From positions 1 through 64,000 of the forward strand of contig JAVXUO010000350.1 in the NCBI GenBank assembly GCA_033065855.1: a stretch of DNA of 64,000 bases, read 5' to 3'. Position numbers and translations under genes: made by a program. The DNA is from Escallonia rubra. Taxonomy: Eukaryota; Streptophyta; Magnoliopsida; Escalloniales; Escalloniaceae. Below are positions 48,429 through 61,300 of the stretch, piece by piece; position 1 is the stretch's first letter, and every line of letters starts with the position of its first letter. The notes below the pieces were generated by a model. It saw nothing but the letters and a program-made list of their open reading frames with translations, was not told where the DNA came from and did not search any database.

Positions 48429-49053
48429 AAAGGTCATTCATTACCTTGACAAATACATAGCGGTGTAATGATCATAACTGTACACCAAACACGAATAACG
48501 TATATTATGACGGGAATATTATAGTCTTTCTTATAATTTTTTATTGCATTACAGTGTTCATTAGTCAAAACCAAACACTCAAGCGCGATTAAAATTATGT
48601 TGTGAATGAATTCTCTGGTAGTGAGCCAAACACTCTCATTATGCAGACGATTACGACTAGTGTGATGATGCATTGAAAAGACAAAGATAACGATTTTTTT
48701 ATCACTAGTTGTGGGTTTTGGCCTGATTTTACATACTACTCCTCCAAACCTAGCTTCGGAATGACATTTTTGTAGCCCATGTGAATCAAAACTTGGCTGT
48801 TGCCATTTCTTCGGCTCGCTATGATTTTTTTTTTTCTTTTGGCCTCGAAATTTGAGATTCCCCAAGCTTTCAGGACATCTTGCAAATCCAAGCTTTTCTC
48901 GGTATCTCACCTTTCGTGCAACATGGAGTGTTACAGTTTTGTTGTAATTTGGTGTAAGGCCTGATGGATGCCTTGTACTTCTGCATTACAATTACCAATT
49001 CACCATGAATGAATTGTGAAGTTGTTCATATCATCCAAGGATGGGACTTGCCG
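48429..49053. other. Spacer between CACTA-2 and the satellite
   Basis: It starts with the AAA target duplication. A 158-codon open stretch on the minus strand (48434-48910) has no domain, is rich in Lys and His runs from A/T tracts, and is probably chance. No gene is assigned. Confidence 0.5.
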
Positions 49054-52000
49054 CTTGGTTCAAATAGTCAAGGTCGTGTATCATGTAAATCTTAAAATTT
49101 AAAGACAAAAAGGGAGAATCCTGTTAAGAAATTAACAAAAGTTGCTCCCATCGTTTTCAATACTTACTCAGCACACCTCCAAGCAACTTTGGTAGTGGCA
49201 AGACAGGAATCAAAGCATCCTTGTCACTTCCAGAGATTGGATTGGAAACTCCTCTTAGATGCGAGCCAAGATAGGTAAACATTTCAAGACAGGCTCCGAT
49301 CGTTTTCTTTTTTGATGAATGGCAAAAACATTTCATCACTAAAAAAAATTTGTAAAGTCGTCCCGGTTGTTTGGCCATTAGCATATTTGTTTGTGTGCAT
49401 AAACGTTTTTGGTCAGCTTTGGTCCATTTTCTTAATACTAGTTGTGATGCACGTGCGTTGCACGTGATTAGTTTCAAAAGCTGTTTCGAGACCAATGAGA
49501 TAACATATTGTCTTTATCAAATTATTTGAGGGAGGGACAACTAAAATTATCATGTAAATAAACAAATTGTGTCTGAAATTACTGTCAGAGACTTTGATTT
49601 TGCACTCTCGATGAGTATAAGTGTACAAGTTAGACCTCAGTCACCAAACTATGTGGATAAAAATTAAAACATGTACAAGTTCTTGGTTCAAATAGTCAAG
49701 GTCGTCTATCATGTAAATCTTAAAGTTTTAAGACATAAAGGGAGAATCCTGTTAAGAAATTAACAAAATTTGCTCCCATCGTTTTCAATACTTACTCAGC
49801 ACACCTCCAAGCAACTTTGGTAGTGGCAAGACAGGAATCAAAGCATCCTTGTCACTTCCAATGAGATTGGATTGGAAACTCCTCTTAGATGCGAGCCAAG
49901 ATAGGTAAACATTTCAAGACAGGCTCCGATCATTTTCTTTTTTGATGAATGGCAAAAACATTTCATCACTAAAAAAAATTTGTAAAGCCGTCCCGGTTGT
50001 TTGGCCATTAGCATATTTGTTTGTGTGCATAAACGTTTTTGGTCAGCTTTGGTCCATTTTCTTAATACTAGTTGTGATGCACGTGCGTTGCACGTGATTA
50101 GTTTCAAAAGCTGTTTCGAGACCAATGAGATAACATATTGTCTTTATCAAATTATTTGAGGGAGGGACAACTAAAATTATCATGTAACTAACCACACTTT
50201 GTGTCCGAATTTACTGTCAGAGACTTTGATTTTGCACTCTCGATGAGTATAAGTGTACAAGTTAGACCTCAGTCACCAAACTATGTGGATAAAAATTAAA
50301 ACATGTACAAGTTCTTGGTTCAAATAGTCAATGTCGTCTATCATGTAAATCTTAAAGTTTTAAGACATAAAGGGAGAATCCTGTTAAGAAATTAACAAAA
50401 GTTGCTCCCATCGTTTTCAATACTTACTCAGCACACCTCCAAGCAACTTTGGTAGTGGCAAGACAGGAATCAAAGCATCCTTGTCACTTCCAATGAGATT
50501 GGATTGGAAACTCCTCTTAGATGCGAGCCAAGATAGGTAAACATTTCAAGACAGGCTCCGATCGTTTTCTTTTTTGATGAATGGCAAAAACATTTCATCA
50601 CTAAAAAAAATTTGTAAAGCCGTCCCGGTTTTTTTGGCCATTAGCATATTTGTTTGTGTGCATAAACGTTTTTGGTCAGCTTTGGTCCATTTTCTTAATA
50701 CTAGTTGTGATGCACGTGCGTTGCACGTGATTAGTTTCAAAAGCTGTTTCGAGACCAATGAGATAACATATTGTCTTTATCAAATTATTTGAGGGAGGGA
50801 CAACTAAAATTATCATGTAACTAACCACACTTTGTGTCCGAATTTACTGTCAGAGACTTTGATTTTGCACTCTCGATGAGTATAAGTGTACAAGTTAGAC
50901 CTCAGTCACCAAACTATGTGGATAAAAATTAAAACATGTACAAGTTCTTGGTTCAAATAGTCAAGGTCGTGTATCATGTAAATCTTAAAGTTTTAATACA
51001 TAAAGGGAGAATCCTGTTAAGAAATTAACAAAAGTTGCTCCCATCGTTTTCAATACTTACTCAGCACACCTCCAAGCAACTTTGGTAGTGGCAAGACAGG
51101 AATCAAAGCATCCTTGTCACTTCCAGAGATTGGATTGGAAACTCCTCTTAGATGCGAGCCAAGATAGGTAAACATTTCAAGACAGGCTCCGATCGTTTTC
51201 TTTTTTGATGAATGGCAAAAACATTTCATCACTAAAAAAAATTTGTAAAGCCGTCCCGGTTGTTTGGCCATTAGCATATTTGTTTGTGTGCATAAACGTT
51301 TTTGGTCAGCTTTGGTCCATTTTCTTAATACTAGTTGTGATGCACGTGCGTTGCACGTGATTAGTTTCAAAAGCTGTTTCGAGACCAATGAGATAACATA
51401 TTGTCTTTATCAAATTATTTGAGGGAGGGACAACTAAAATTATCATGTAAATAAACAACTTGTGTCTGAAATTACTGTCAGAGACTTTGATTTTGCACTC
51501 TCGATGAGTATAAGTGTACAAGTTAGACCTCAGTCACCAAACTATGTGGATAAAAATTAAAACATGTACAAGTTCTTGGTTCAAATAGTCAAGGTCGTCT
51601 ATCATGTAAATCTTAAAGTTTTAAGACATAAAGGGAGAATCCTGTTAAGAAATTAACAAAATTTGCTCCCATCGTTTTCAATACTTACTCAGCACACCTC
51701 CAAGCAACTTTGGTAGTGGCAAGACAGGAATCAAAGCATCCTTGTCACTTCCAATGAGATTGGATTGGAAACTCCTCTTAGATGCGAGCCAAGATAGGTA
51801 AACATTTCAAGACAGGCTCCGATCATTTTCTTTTTTGATGAATGGCAAAAACATTTCATCACTAAAAAAAATTTGTAAAGCCGTCCCGGTTGTTTGGCCA
51901 TTAGCATATTTGTTTGTGTGCATAAACGTTTTTGGTCAGCTTTGGTCCATTTTCTTAATACTAGTTGTGATGCACGTGCGTTGCACGTGATTAGTTTCAA

Positions 52001-54736
52001 AAGCTGTTTCGAGACCAATGAGATAACATATTGTCTTTATCAAATTATTTGAGGGAGGGACAACTAAAATTATCATGTAACTAACCACACTTTGTGTCCG
52101 AATTTACTGTCAGAGACTTTGATTTTGCACTCTCGATGAGTATAAGTGTACAAGTTAGACCTCAGTCACCAAACTATGTGGATAAAAATTAAAACATGTA
52201 CAAGTTCTTGGTTCAAATAGTCAATGTCGTCTATCATGTAAATCTTAAAGTTTTAAGACATAAAGGGAGAATCCTGTTAAGAAATTAACAAAAGTTGCTC
52301 CCATCGTTTTCAATACTTACTCAGCACACCTCCAAGCAACTTTGGTAGTGGCAAGACAGGAATCAAAGCATCCTTGTCACTTCCAATGAGATTGGATTGG
52401 AAACTCCTCTTAGATGCGAGCCAAGATAGGTAAACATTTCAAGACAGGCTCCGATCGTTTTCTTTTTTGATGAATGGCAAAAACATTTCATCACTAAAAA
52501 AAATTTGTAAAGCCGTCCCGGTTTTTTTGGCCATTAGCATATTTGTTTGTGTGCATAAACGTTTTTGGTCAGCTTTGGTCCATTTTCTTAATACTAGTTG
52601 TGATGCACGTGCGTTGCACGTGATTAGTTTCAAAAGCTGTTTCGAGACCAATGAGATAACATATTGTCTTTATCAAATTATTTGAGGGAGGGACAACTAA
52701 AATTATCATGTAACTAACCACACTTTGTGTCCGAATTTACTGTCAGAGACTTTGATTTTGCACTCTCGATGAGTATAAGTGTACAAGTTAGACCTCAGTC
52801 ACCAAACTATGTGGATAAAAATTAAAACATGTACAAGTTCTTGGTTCAAATAGTCAAGGTCGTGTATCATGTAAATCTTAAAGTTTTAATACATAAAGGG
52901 AGAATCCTGTTAAGAAATTAACAAAAGTTGCTCCCATCGTTTTCAATACTTACTCAGCACACCTCCAAGCAACTTTGGTAGTGGCAAGACAGGAATCAAA
53001 GCATCCTTGTCACTTCCAATGAGATTGGATTGGAAACTCCTCTTAGATGCGAGCCAAGATAGGTAAACATTTCAAGACAGGCTCCGATCGTTTTCTTTTT
53101 TGATGAATGGCAAAAACATTTCATCACTAAAAAAAATTTGTAAAGCCGTCCCGGTTGTTTGGCCATTAGCATATTTGTTTGTGTGCATAAACGTTTTTGG
53201 TCAGCTTTGGTCCATTTTCTTAATACTAGTTGTGATGCACGTGCGTTGCACGTGATTAGTTTCAAAAGCTGTTTCGAGACCAATGAGATAACATATTGTC
53301 TTTATCAAATTATTTGAGGGAGGGACAACTAAAATTATCATGTAACTAACCACACTTTGTGTCCGAATTTACTGTCAGAGACTTTGATTTTGCACTCTCG
53401 ATGAGTATAAGTGTACAAGTTAGACCTCAGTCACCAAACTATGTGGATAAAAATTAAAACATGTACAAGTTCTTGGTTCAAATAGTCAAGGTCGTCTATC
53501 ATGTAAATCTTAAAGTTTTAAGACATAAAGGGAGAATCCTGTTAAGAAATTAACAAAATTTGCTCCCATCGTTTTCAATACTTACTCAGCACACCTCCAA
53601 GCAACTTTGGTAGTGGCAAGACAGGAATCAAAGCATCCTTGTCACTTCCAATGAGATTGGATTGGAAACTCCTCTTAGATGCGAGCCAAGATAGGTAAAC
53701 ATTTCAAGACAGGCTCCGATCATTTTCTTTTTTGATGAATGGCAAAAACATTTCATCACTAAAAAAAATTTGTAAAGCCGTCCCGGTTGTTTGGCCATTA
53801 GCATATTTGTTTGTGTGCATAAACGTTTTTGGTCAGCTTTGGTCCATTTTCTTAATACTAGTTGTGATGCACGTGCGTTGCACGTGATTAGTTTCAAAAG
53901 CTGTTTCGAGACCAATGAGATAACATATTGTCTTTATCAAATTATTTGAGGGAGGGACAACTAAAATTATCATGTAACTAACCACACTTTGTGTCCGAAT
54001 TTACTGTCAGAGACTTTGATTTTGCACTCTCGATGAGTATAAGTGTACAAGTTAGACCTCAGTCACCAAACTATGTGGATAAAAATTAAAACATGTACAA
54101 GTTCTTGGTTCAAATAGTCAATGTCGTCTATCATGTAAATCTTAAAGTTTTAAGACATAAAGGGAGAATCCTGTTAAGAAATTAACAAAAGTTGCTCCCA
54201 TCGTTTTCAATACTTACTCAGCACACCTCCAAGCAACTTTGGTAGTGGCAAGACAGGAATCAAAGCATCCTTGTCACTTCCAATGAGATTGGATTGGAAA
54301 CTCCTCTTAGATGCGAGCCAAGATAGGTAAACATTTCAAGACAGGCTCCGATCGTTTTCTTTTTTGATGAATGGCAAAAACATTTCATCACTAAAAAAAA
54401 TTTGTAAAGCCGTCCCGGTTTTTTTGGCCATTAGCATATTTGTTTGTGTGCATAAACGTTTTTGGTCAGCTTTGGTCCATTTTCTTAATACTAGTTGTGA
54501 TGCACGTGCGTTGCACGTGATTAGTTTCAAAAGCTGTTTCGAGACCAATGAGATAACATATTGTCTTTATCAAATTATTTGAGGGAGGGACAACTAAAAT
54601 TATCATGTAACTAACCACACTTTGTGTCCGAATTTACTGTCAGAGACTTTGATTTTGCACTCTCGATGAGTATAAGTGTACAAGTTAGACCTCAGTCACC
54701 AAACTATGTGGATAAAAATTAAAACATGTACAAGTT
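49054..54736. repeat. Three copies of a three-unit higher-order repeat (satellite edge)
   Basis: Unit types A, B and C recur in order three times (49054-50946, 50947-52839 and 52840-54736; lengths 1,893, 1,893 and 1,897). A has GTCGTGTATC, and its second to fourth copies (A2-A4) have TTTTAATACAT. B has AACAAAATTTGC and CGATCATTTTC. C has TCAATGTCGTC and a longer T run (GGTTTTTTTGG). The first two A units also share a 2-base loss at CTTCCAGAGATT and a diverged tail. A fourth A unit (54737-55368) leads into the uniform part. Confidence 0.92.
49437..49466 (-). mobile_element. Helitron-like 3' terminus, first of about 24 copies
   Basis: Read on the minus strand: a hairpin CACGTGC-AAC-GCACGTG (arms 49460-49466 and 49450-49456), then CATCACAA and CTAG followed by T. 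This is the plan of Helitron 3' ends (short hairpin, then CTRR with a T behind it). It recurs in every unit. A matching TC start on the same strand is not evident, so only this end is claimed. Confidence 0.7.
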
Positions 54737-55368
54737 CTTGGTTCAAATAGTCAAGGTCGTGTATCATGTAAATCTTAAAGTTTTAATACATAAAGGGAGA
54801 ATCCTGTTAAGAAATTAACAAAAGTTGCTCCCATCGTTTTCAATACTTACTCAGCACACCTCCAAGCAACTTTGGTAGTGGCAAGACAGGAATCAAAGCA
54901 TCCTTGTCACTTCCAATGAGATTGGATTGGAAACTCCTCTTAGATGCGAGCCAAGATAGGTAAACATTTCAAGACAGGCTCCGATCGTTTTCTTTTTTGA
55001 TGAATGGCAAAAACATTTCATCACTAAAAAAAATTTGTAAAGCCGTCCCGGTTGTTTGGCCATTAGCATATTTGTTTGTGTGCATAAACGTTTTTGGTCA
55101 GCTTTGGTCCATTTTCTTAATACTAGTTGTGATGCACGTGCGTTGCACGTGATTAGTTTCAAAAGCTGTTTCGAGACCAATGAGATAACATATTGTCTTT
55201 ATCAAATTATTTGAGGGAGGGACAACTAAAATTATCATGTAACTAACCACACTTTGTGTCCGAATTTACTGTCAGAGACTTTGATTTTGCACTCTCGATG
55301 AGTATAAGTGTACAAGTTAGACCTCAGTCACCAAACTATGTGGATAAAAATTAAAACATGTACAAGTT

Positions 55369-58300
55369 CTTGGTTCAAATAGTCAAGGTCGTCTATCATG
55401 TAAATCTTAAAGTTTTAAGACATAAAGGGAGAATCCTGTTAAGAAATTAACAAAAGTTGCTCCCATCGTTTTCAATACTTACTCAGCACACCTCCAAGCA
55501 ACTTTGGTAGTGGCAAGACAGGAATCAAAGCATCCTTGTCACTTCCAATGAGATTGGATTGGAAACTCCTCTTAGATGCGAGCCAAGATAGGTAAACATT
55601 TCAAGACAGGCTCCGATCGTTTTCTTTTTTGATGAATGGCAAAAACATTTCATCACTAAAAAAAATTTGTAAAGCCGTCCCGGTTGTTTGGCCATTAGCA
55701 TATTTGTTTGTGTGCATAAACGTTTTTGGTCAGCTTTGGTCCATTTTCTTAATACTAGTTGTGATGCACGTGCGTTGCACGTGATTAGTTTCAAAAGCTG
55801 TTTCGAGACCAATGAGATAACATATTGTCTTTATCAAATTATTTGAGGGAGGGACAACTAAAATTATCATGTAACTAACCACACTTTGTGTCCGAATTTA
55901 CTGTCAGAGACTTTGATTTTGCACTCTCGATGAGTATAAGTGTACAAGTTAGACCTCAGTCACCAAACTATGTGGATAAAAATTAAAACATGTACAAGTT
56001 CTTGGTTCAAATAGTCAAGGTCGTCTATCATGTAAATCTTAAAGTTTTAAGACATAAAGGGAGAATCCTGTTAAGAAATTAACAAAAGTTGCTCCCATCG
56101 TTTTCAATACTTACTCAGCACACCTCCAAGCAACTTTGGTAGTGGCAAGACAGGAATCAAAGCATCCTTGTCACTTCCAATGAGATTGGATTGGAAACTC
56201 CTCTTAGATGCGAGCCAAGATAGGTAAACATTTCAAGACAGGCTCCGATCGTTTTCTTTTTTGATGAATGGCAAAAACATTTCATCACTAAAAAAAATTT
56301 GTAAAGCCGTCCCGGTTGTTTGGCCATTAGCATATTTGTTTGTGTGCATAAACGTTTTTGGTCAGCTTTGGTCCATTTTCTTAATACTAGTTGTGATGCA
56401 CGTGCGTTGCACGTGATTAGTTTCAAAAGCTGTTTCGAGACCAATGAGATAACATATTGTCTTTATCAAATTATTTGAGGGAGGGACAACTAAAATTATC
56501 ATGTAACTAACCACACTTTGTGTCCGAATTTACTGTCAGAGACTTTGATTTTGCACTCTCGATGAGTATAAGTGTACAAGTTAGACCTCAGTCACCAAAC
56601 TATGTGGATAAAAATTAAAACATGTACAAGTTCTTGGTTCAAATAGTCAAGGTCGTCTATCATGTAAATCTTAAAGTTTTAAGACATAAAGGGAGAATCC
56701 TGTTAAGAAATTAACAAAAGTTGCTCCCATCGTTTTCAATACTTACTCAGCACACCTCCAAGCAACTTTGGTAGTGGCAAGACAGGAATCAAAGCATCCT
56801 TGTCACTTCCAATGAGATTGGATTGGAAACTCCTCTTAGATGCGAGCCAAGATAGGTAAACATTTCAAGACAGGCTCCGATCGTTTTCTTTTTTGATGAA
56901 TGGCAAAAACATTTCATCACTAAAAAAAATTTGTAAAGCCGTCCCGGTTGTTTGGCCATTAGCATATTTGTTTGTGTGCATAAACGTTTTTGGTCAGCTT
57001 TGGTCCATTTTCTTAATACTAGTTGTGATGCACGTGCGTTGCACGTGATTAGTTTCAAAAGCTGTTTCGAGACCAATGAGATAACATATTGTCTTTATCA
57101 AATTATTTGAGGGAGGGACAACTAAAATTATCATGTAACTAACCACACTTTGTGTCCGAATTTACTGTCAGAGACTTTGATTTTGCACTCTCGATGAGTA
57201 TAAGTGTACAAGTTAGACCTCAGTCACCAAACTATGTGGATAAAAATTAAAACATGTACAAGTTCTTGGTTCAAATAGTCAAGGTCGTCTATCATGTAAA
57301 TCTTAAAGTTTTAAGACATAAAGGGAGAATCCTGTTAAGAAATTAACAAAAGTTGCTCCCATCGTTTTCAATACTTACTCAGCACACCTCCAAGCAACTT
57401 TGGTAGTGGCAAGACAGGAATCAAAGCATCCTTGTCACTTCCAATGAGATTGGATTGGAAACTCCTCTTAGATGCGAGCCAAGATAGGTAAACATTTCAA
57501 GACAGGCTCCGATCGTTTTCTTTTTTGATGAATGGCAAAAACATTTCATCACTAAAAAAAATTTGTAAAGCCGTCCCGGTTGTTTGGCCATTAGCATATT
57601 TGTTTGTGTGCATAAACGTTTTTGGTCAGCTTTGGTCCATTTTCTTAATACTAGTTGTGATGCACGTGCGTTGCACGTGATTAGTTTCAAAAGCTGTTTC
57701 GAGACCAATGAGATAACATATTGTCTTTATCAAATTATTTGAGGGAGGGACAACTAAAATTATCATGTAACTAACCACACTTTGTGTCCGAATTTACTGT
57801 CAGAGACTTTGATTTTGCACTCTCGATGAGTATAAGTGTACAAGTTAGACCTCAGTCACCAAACTATGTGGATAAAAATTAAAACATGTACAAGTTCTTG
57901 GTTCAAATAGTCAAGGTCGTCTATCATGTAAATCTTAAAGTTTTAAGACATAAAGGGAGAATCCTGTTAAGAAATTAACAAAAGTTGCTCCCATCGTTTT
58001 CAATACTTACTCAGCACACCTCCAAGCAACTTTGGTAGTGGCAAGACAGGAATCAAAGCATCCTTGTCACTTCCAATGAGATTGGATTGGAAACTCCTCT
58101 TAGATGCGAGCCAAGATAGGTAAACATTTCAAGACAGGCTCCGATCGTTTTCTTTTTTGATGAATGGCAAAAACATTTCATCACTAAAAAAAATTTGTAA
58201 AGCCGTCCCGGTTGTTTGGCCATTAGCATATTTGTTTGTGTGCATAAACGTTTTTGGTCAGCTTTGGTCCATTTTCTTAATACTAGTTGTGATGCACGTG

Positions 58301-61300
58301 CGTTGCACGTGATTAGTTTCAAAAGCTGTTTCGAGACCAATGAGATAACATATTGTCTTTATCAAATTATTTGAGGGAGGGACAACTAAAATTATCATGT
58401 AACTAACCACACTTTGTGTCCGAATTTACTGTCAGAGACTTTGATTTTGCACTCTCGATGAGTATAAGTGTACAAGTTAGACCTCAGTCACCAAACTATG
58501 TGGATAAAAATTAAAACATGTACAAGTTCTTGGTTCAAATAGTCAAGGTCGTCTATCATGTAAATCTTAAAGTTTTAAGACATAAAGGGAGAATCCTGTT
58601 AAGAAATTAACAAAAGTTGCTCCCATCGTTTTCAATACTTACTCAGCACACCTCCAAGCAACTTTGGTAGTGGCAAGACAGGAATCAAAGCATCCTTGTC
58701 ACTTCCAATGAGATTGGATTGGAAACTCCTCTTAGATGCGAGCCAAGATAGGTAAACATTTCAAGACAGGCTCCGATCGTTTTCTTTTTTGATGAATGGC
58801 AAAAACATTTCATCACTAAAAAAAATTTGTAAAGCCGTCCCGGTTGTTTGGCCATTAGCATATTTGTTTGTGTGCATAAACGTTTTTGGTCAGCTTTGGT
58901 CCATTTTCTTAATACTAGTTGTGATGCACGTGCGTTGCACGTGATTAGTTTCAAAAGCTGTTTCGAGACCAATGAGATAACATATTGTCTTTATCAAATT
59001 ATTTGAGGGAGGGACAACTAAAATTATCATGTAACTAACCACACTTTGTGTCCGAATTTACTGTCAGAGACTTTGATTTTGCACTCTCGATGAGTATAAG
59101 TGTACAAGTTAGACCTCAGTCACCAAACTATGTGGATAAAAATTAAAACATGTACAAGTTCTTGGTTCAAATAGTCAAGGTCGTCTATCATGTAAATCTT
59201 AAAGTTTTAAGACATAAAGGGAGAATCCTGTTAAGAAATTAACAAAAGTTGCTCCCATCGTTTTCAATACTTACTCAGCACACCTCCAAGCAACTTTGGT
59301 AGTGGCAAGACAGGAATCAAAGCATCCTTGTCACTTCCAATGAGATTGGATTGGAAACTCCTCTTAGATGCGAGCCAAGATAGGTAAACATTTCAAGACA
59401 GGCTCCGATCGTTTTCTTTTTTGATGAATGGCAAAAACATTTCATCACTAAAAAAAATTTGTAAAGCCGTCCCGGTTGTTTGGCCATTAGCATATTTGTT
59501 TGTGTGCATAAACGTTTTTGGTCAGCTTTGGTCCATTTTCTTAATACTAGTTGTGATGCACGTGCGTTGCACGTGATTAGTTTCAAAAGCTGTTTCGAGA
59601 CCAATGAGATAACATATTGTCTTTATCAAATTATTTGAGGGAGGGACAACTAAAATTATCATGTAACTAACCACACTTTGTGTCCGAATTTACTGTCAGA
59701 GACTTTGATTTTGCACTCTCGATGAGTATAAGTGTACAAGTTAGACCTCAGTCACCAAACTATGTGGATAAAAATTAAAACATGTACAAGTTCTTGGTTC
59801 AAATAGTCAAGGTCGTCTATCATGTAAATCTTAAAGTTTTAAGACATAAAGGGAGAATCCTGTTAAGAAATTAACAAAAGTTGCTCCCATCGTTTTCAAT
59901 ACTTACTCAGCACACCTCCAAGCAACTTTGGTAGTGGCAAGACAGGAATCAAAGCATCCTTGTCACTTCCAATGAGATTGGATTGGAAACTCCTCTTAGA
60001 TGCGAGCCAAGATAGGTAAACATTTCAAGACAGGCTCCGATCGTTTTCTTTTTTGATGAATGGCAAAAACATTTCATCACTAAAAAAAATTTGTAAAGCC
60101 GTCCCGGTTGTTTGGCCATTAGCATATTTGTTTGTGTGCATAAACGTTTTTGGTCAGCTTTGGTCCATTTTCTTAATACTAGTTGTGATGCACGTGCGTT
60201 GCACGTGATTAGTTTCAAAAGCTGTTTCGAGACCAATGAGATAACATATTGTCTTTATCAAATTATTTGAGGGAGGGACAACTAAAATTATCATGTAACT
60301 AACCACACTTTGTGTCCGAATTTACTGTCAGAGACTTTGATTTTGCACTCTCGATGAGTATAAGTGTACAAGTTAGACCTCAGTCACCAAACTATGTGGA
60401 TAAAAATTAAAACATGTACAAGTTCTTGGTTCAAATAGTCAAGGTCGTCTATCATGTAAATCTTAAAGTTTTAAGACATAAAGGGAGAATCCTGTTAAGA
60501 AATTAACAAAAGTTGCTCCCATCGTTTTCAATACTTACTCAGCACACCTCCAAGCAACTTTGGTAGTGGCAAGACAGGAATCAAAGCATCCTTGTCACTT
60601 CCAATGAGATTGGATTGGAAACTCCTCTTAGATGCGAGCCAAGATAGGTAAACATTTCAAGACAGGCTCCGATCGTTTTCTTTTTTGATGAATGGCAAAA
60701 ACATTTCATCACTAAAAAAAATTTGTAAAGCCGTCCCGGTTGTTTGGCCATTAGCATATTTGTTTGTGTGCATAAACGTTTTTGGTCAGCTTTGGTCCAT
60801 TTTCTTAATACTAGTTGTGATGCACGTGCGTTGCACGTGATTAGTTTCAAAAGCTGTTTCGAGACCAATGAGATAACATATTGTCTTTATCAAATTATTT
60901 GAGGGAGGGACAACTAAAATTATCATGTAACTAACCACACTTTGTGTCCGAATTTACTGTCAGAGACTTTGATTTTGCACTCTCGATGAGTATAAGTGTA
61001 CAAGTTAGACCTCAGTCACCAAACTATGTGGATAAAAATTAAAACATGTACAAGTTCTTGGTTCAAATAGTCAAGGTCGTCTATCATGTAAATCTTAAAG
61101 TTTTAAGACATAAAGGGAGAATCCTGTTAAGAAATTAACAAAAGTTGCTCCCATCGTTTTCAATACTTACTCAGCACACCTCCAAGCAACTTTGGTAGTG
61201 GCAAGACAGGAATCAAAGCATCCTTGTCACTTCCAATGAGATTGGATTGGAAACTCCTCTTAGATGCGAGCCAAGATAGGTAAACATTTCAAGACAGGCT

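Noticed and set aside
48434-48910. 158-residue open frame on the minus strand as a host gene
   Set aside because: It has no recognisable domain, has Lys-rich stretches from A/T runs, and no clear splice or start context.
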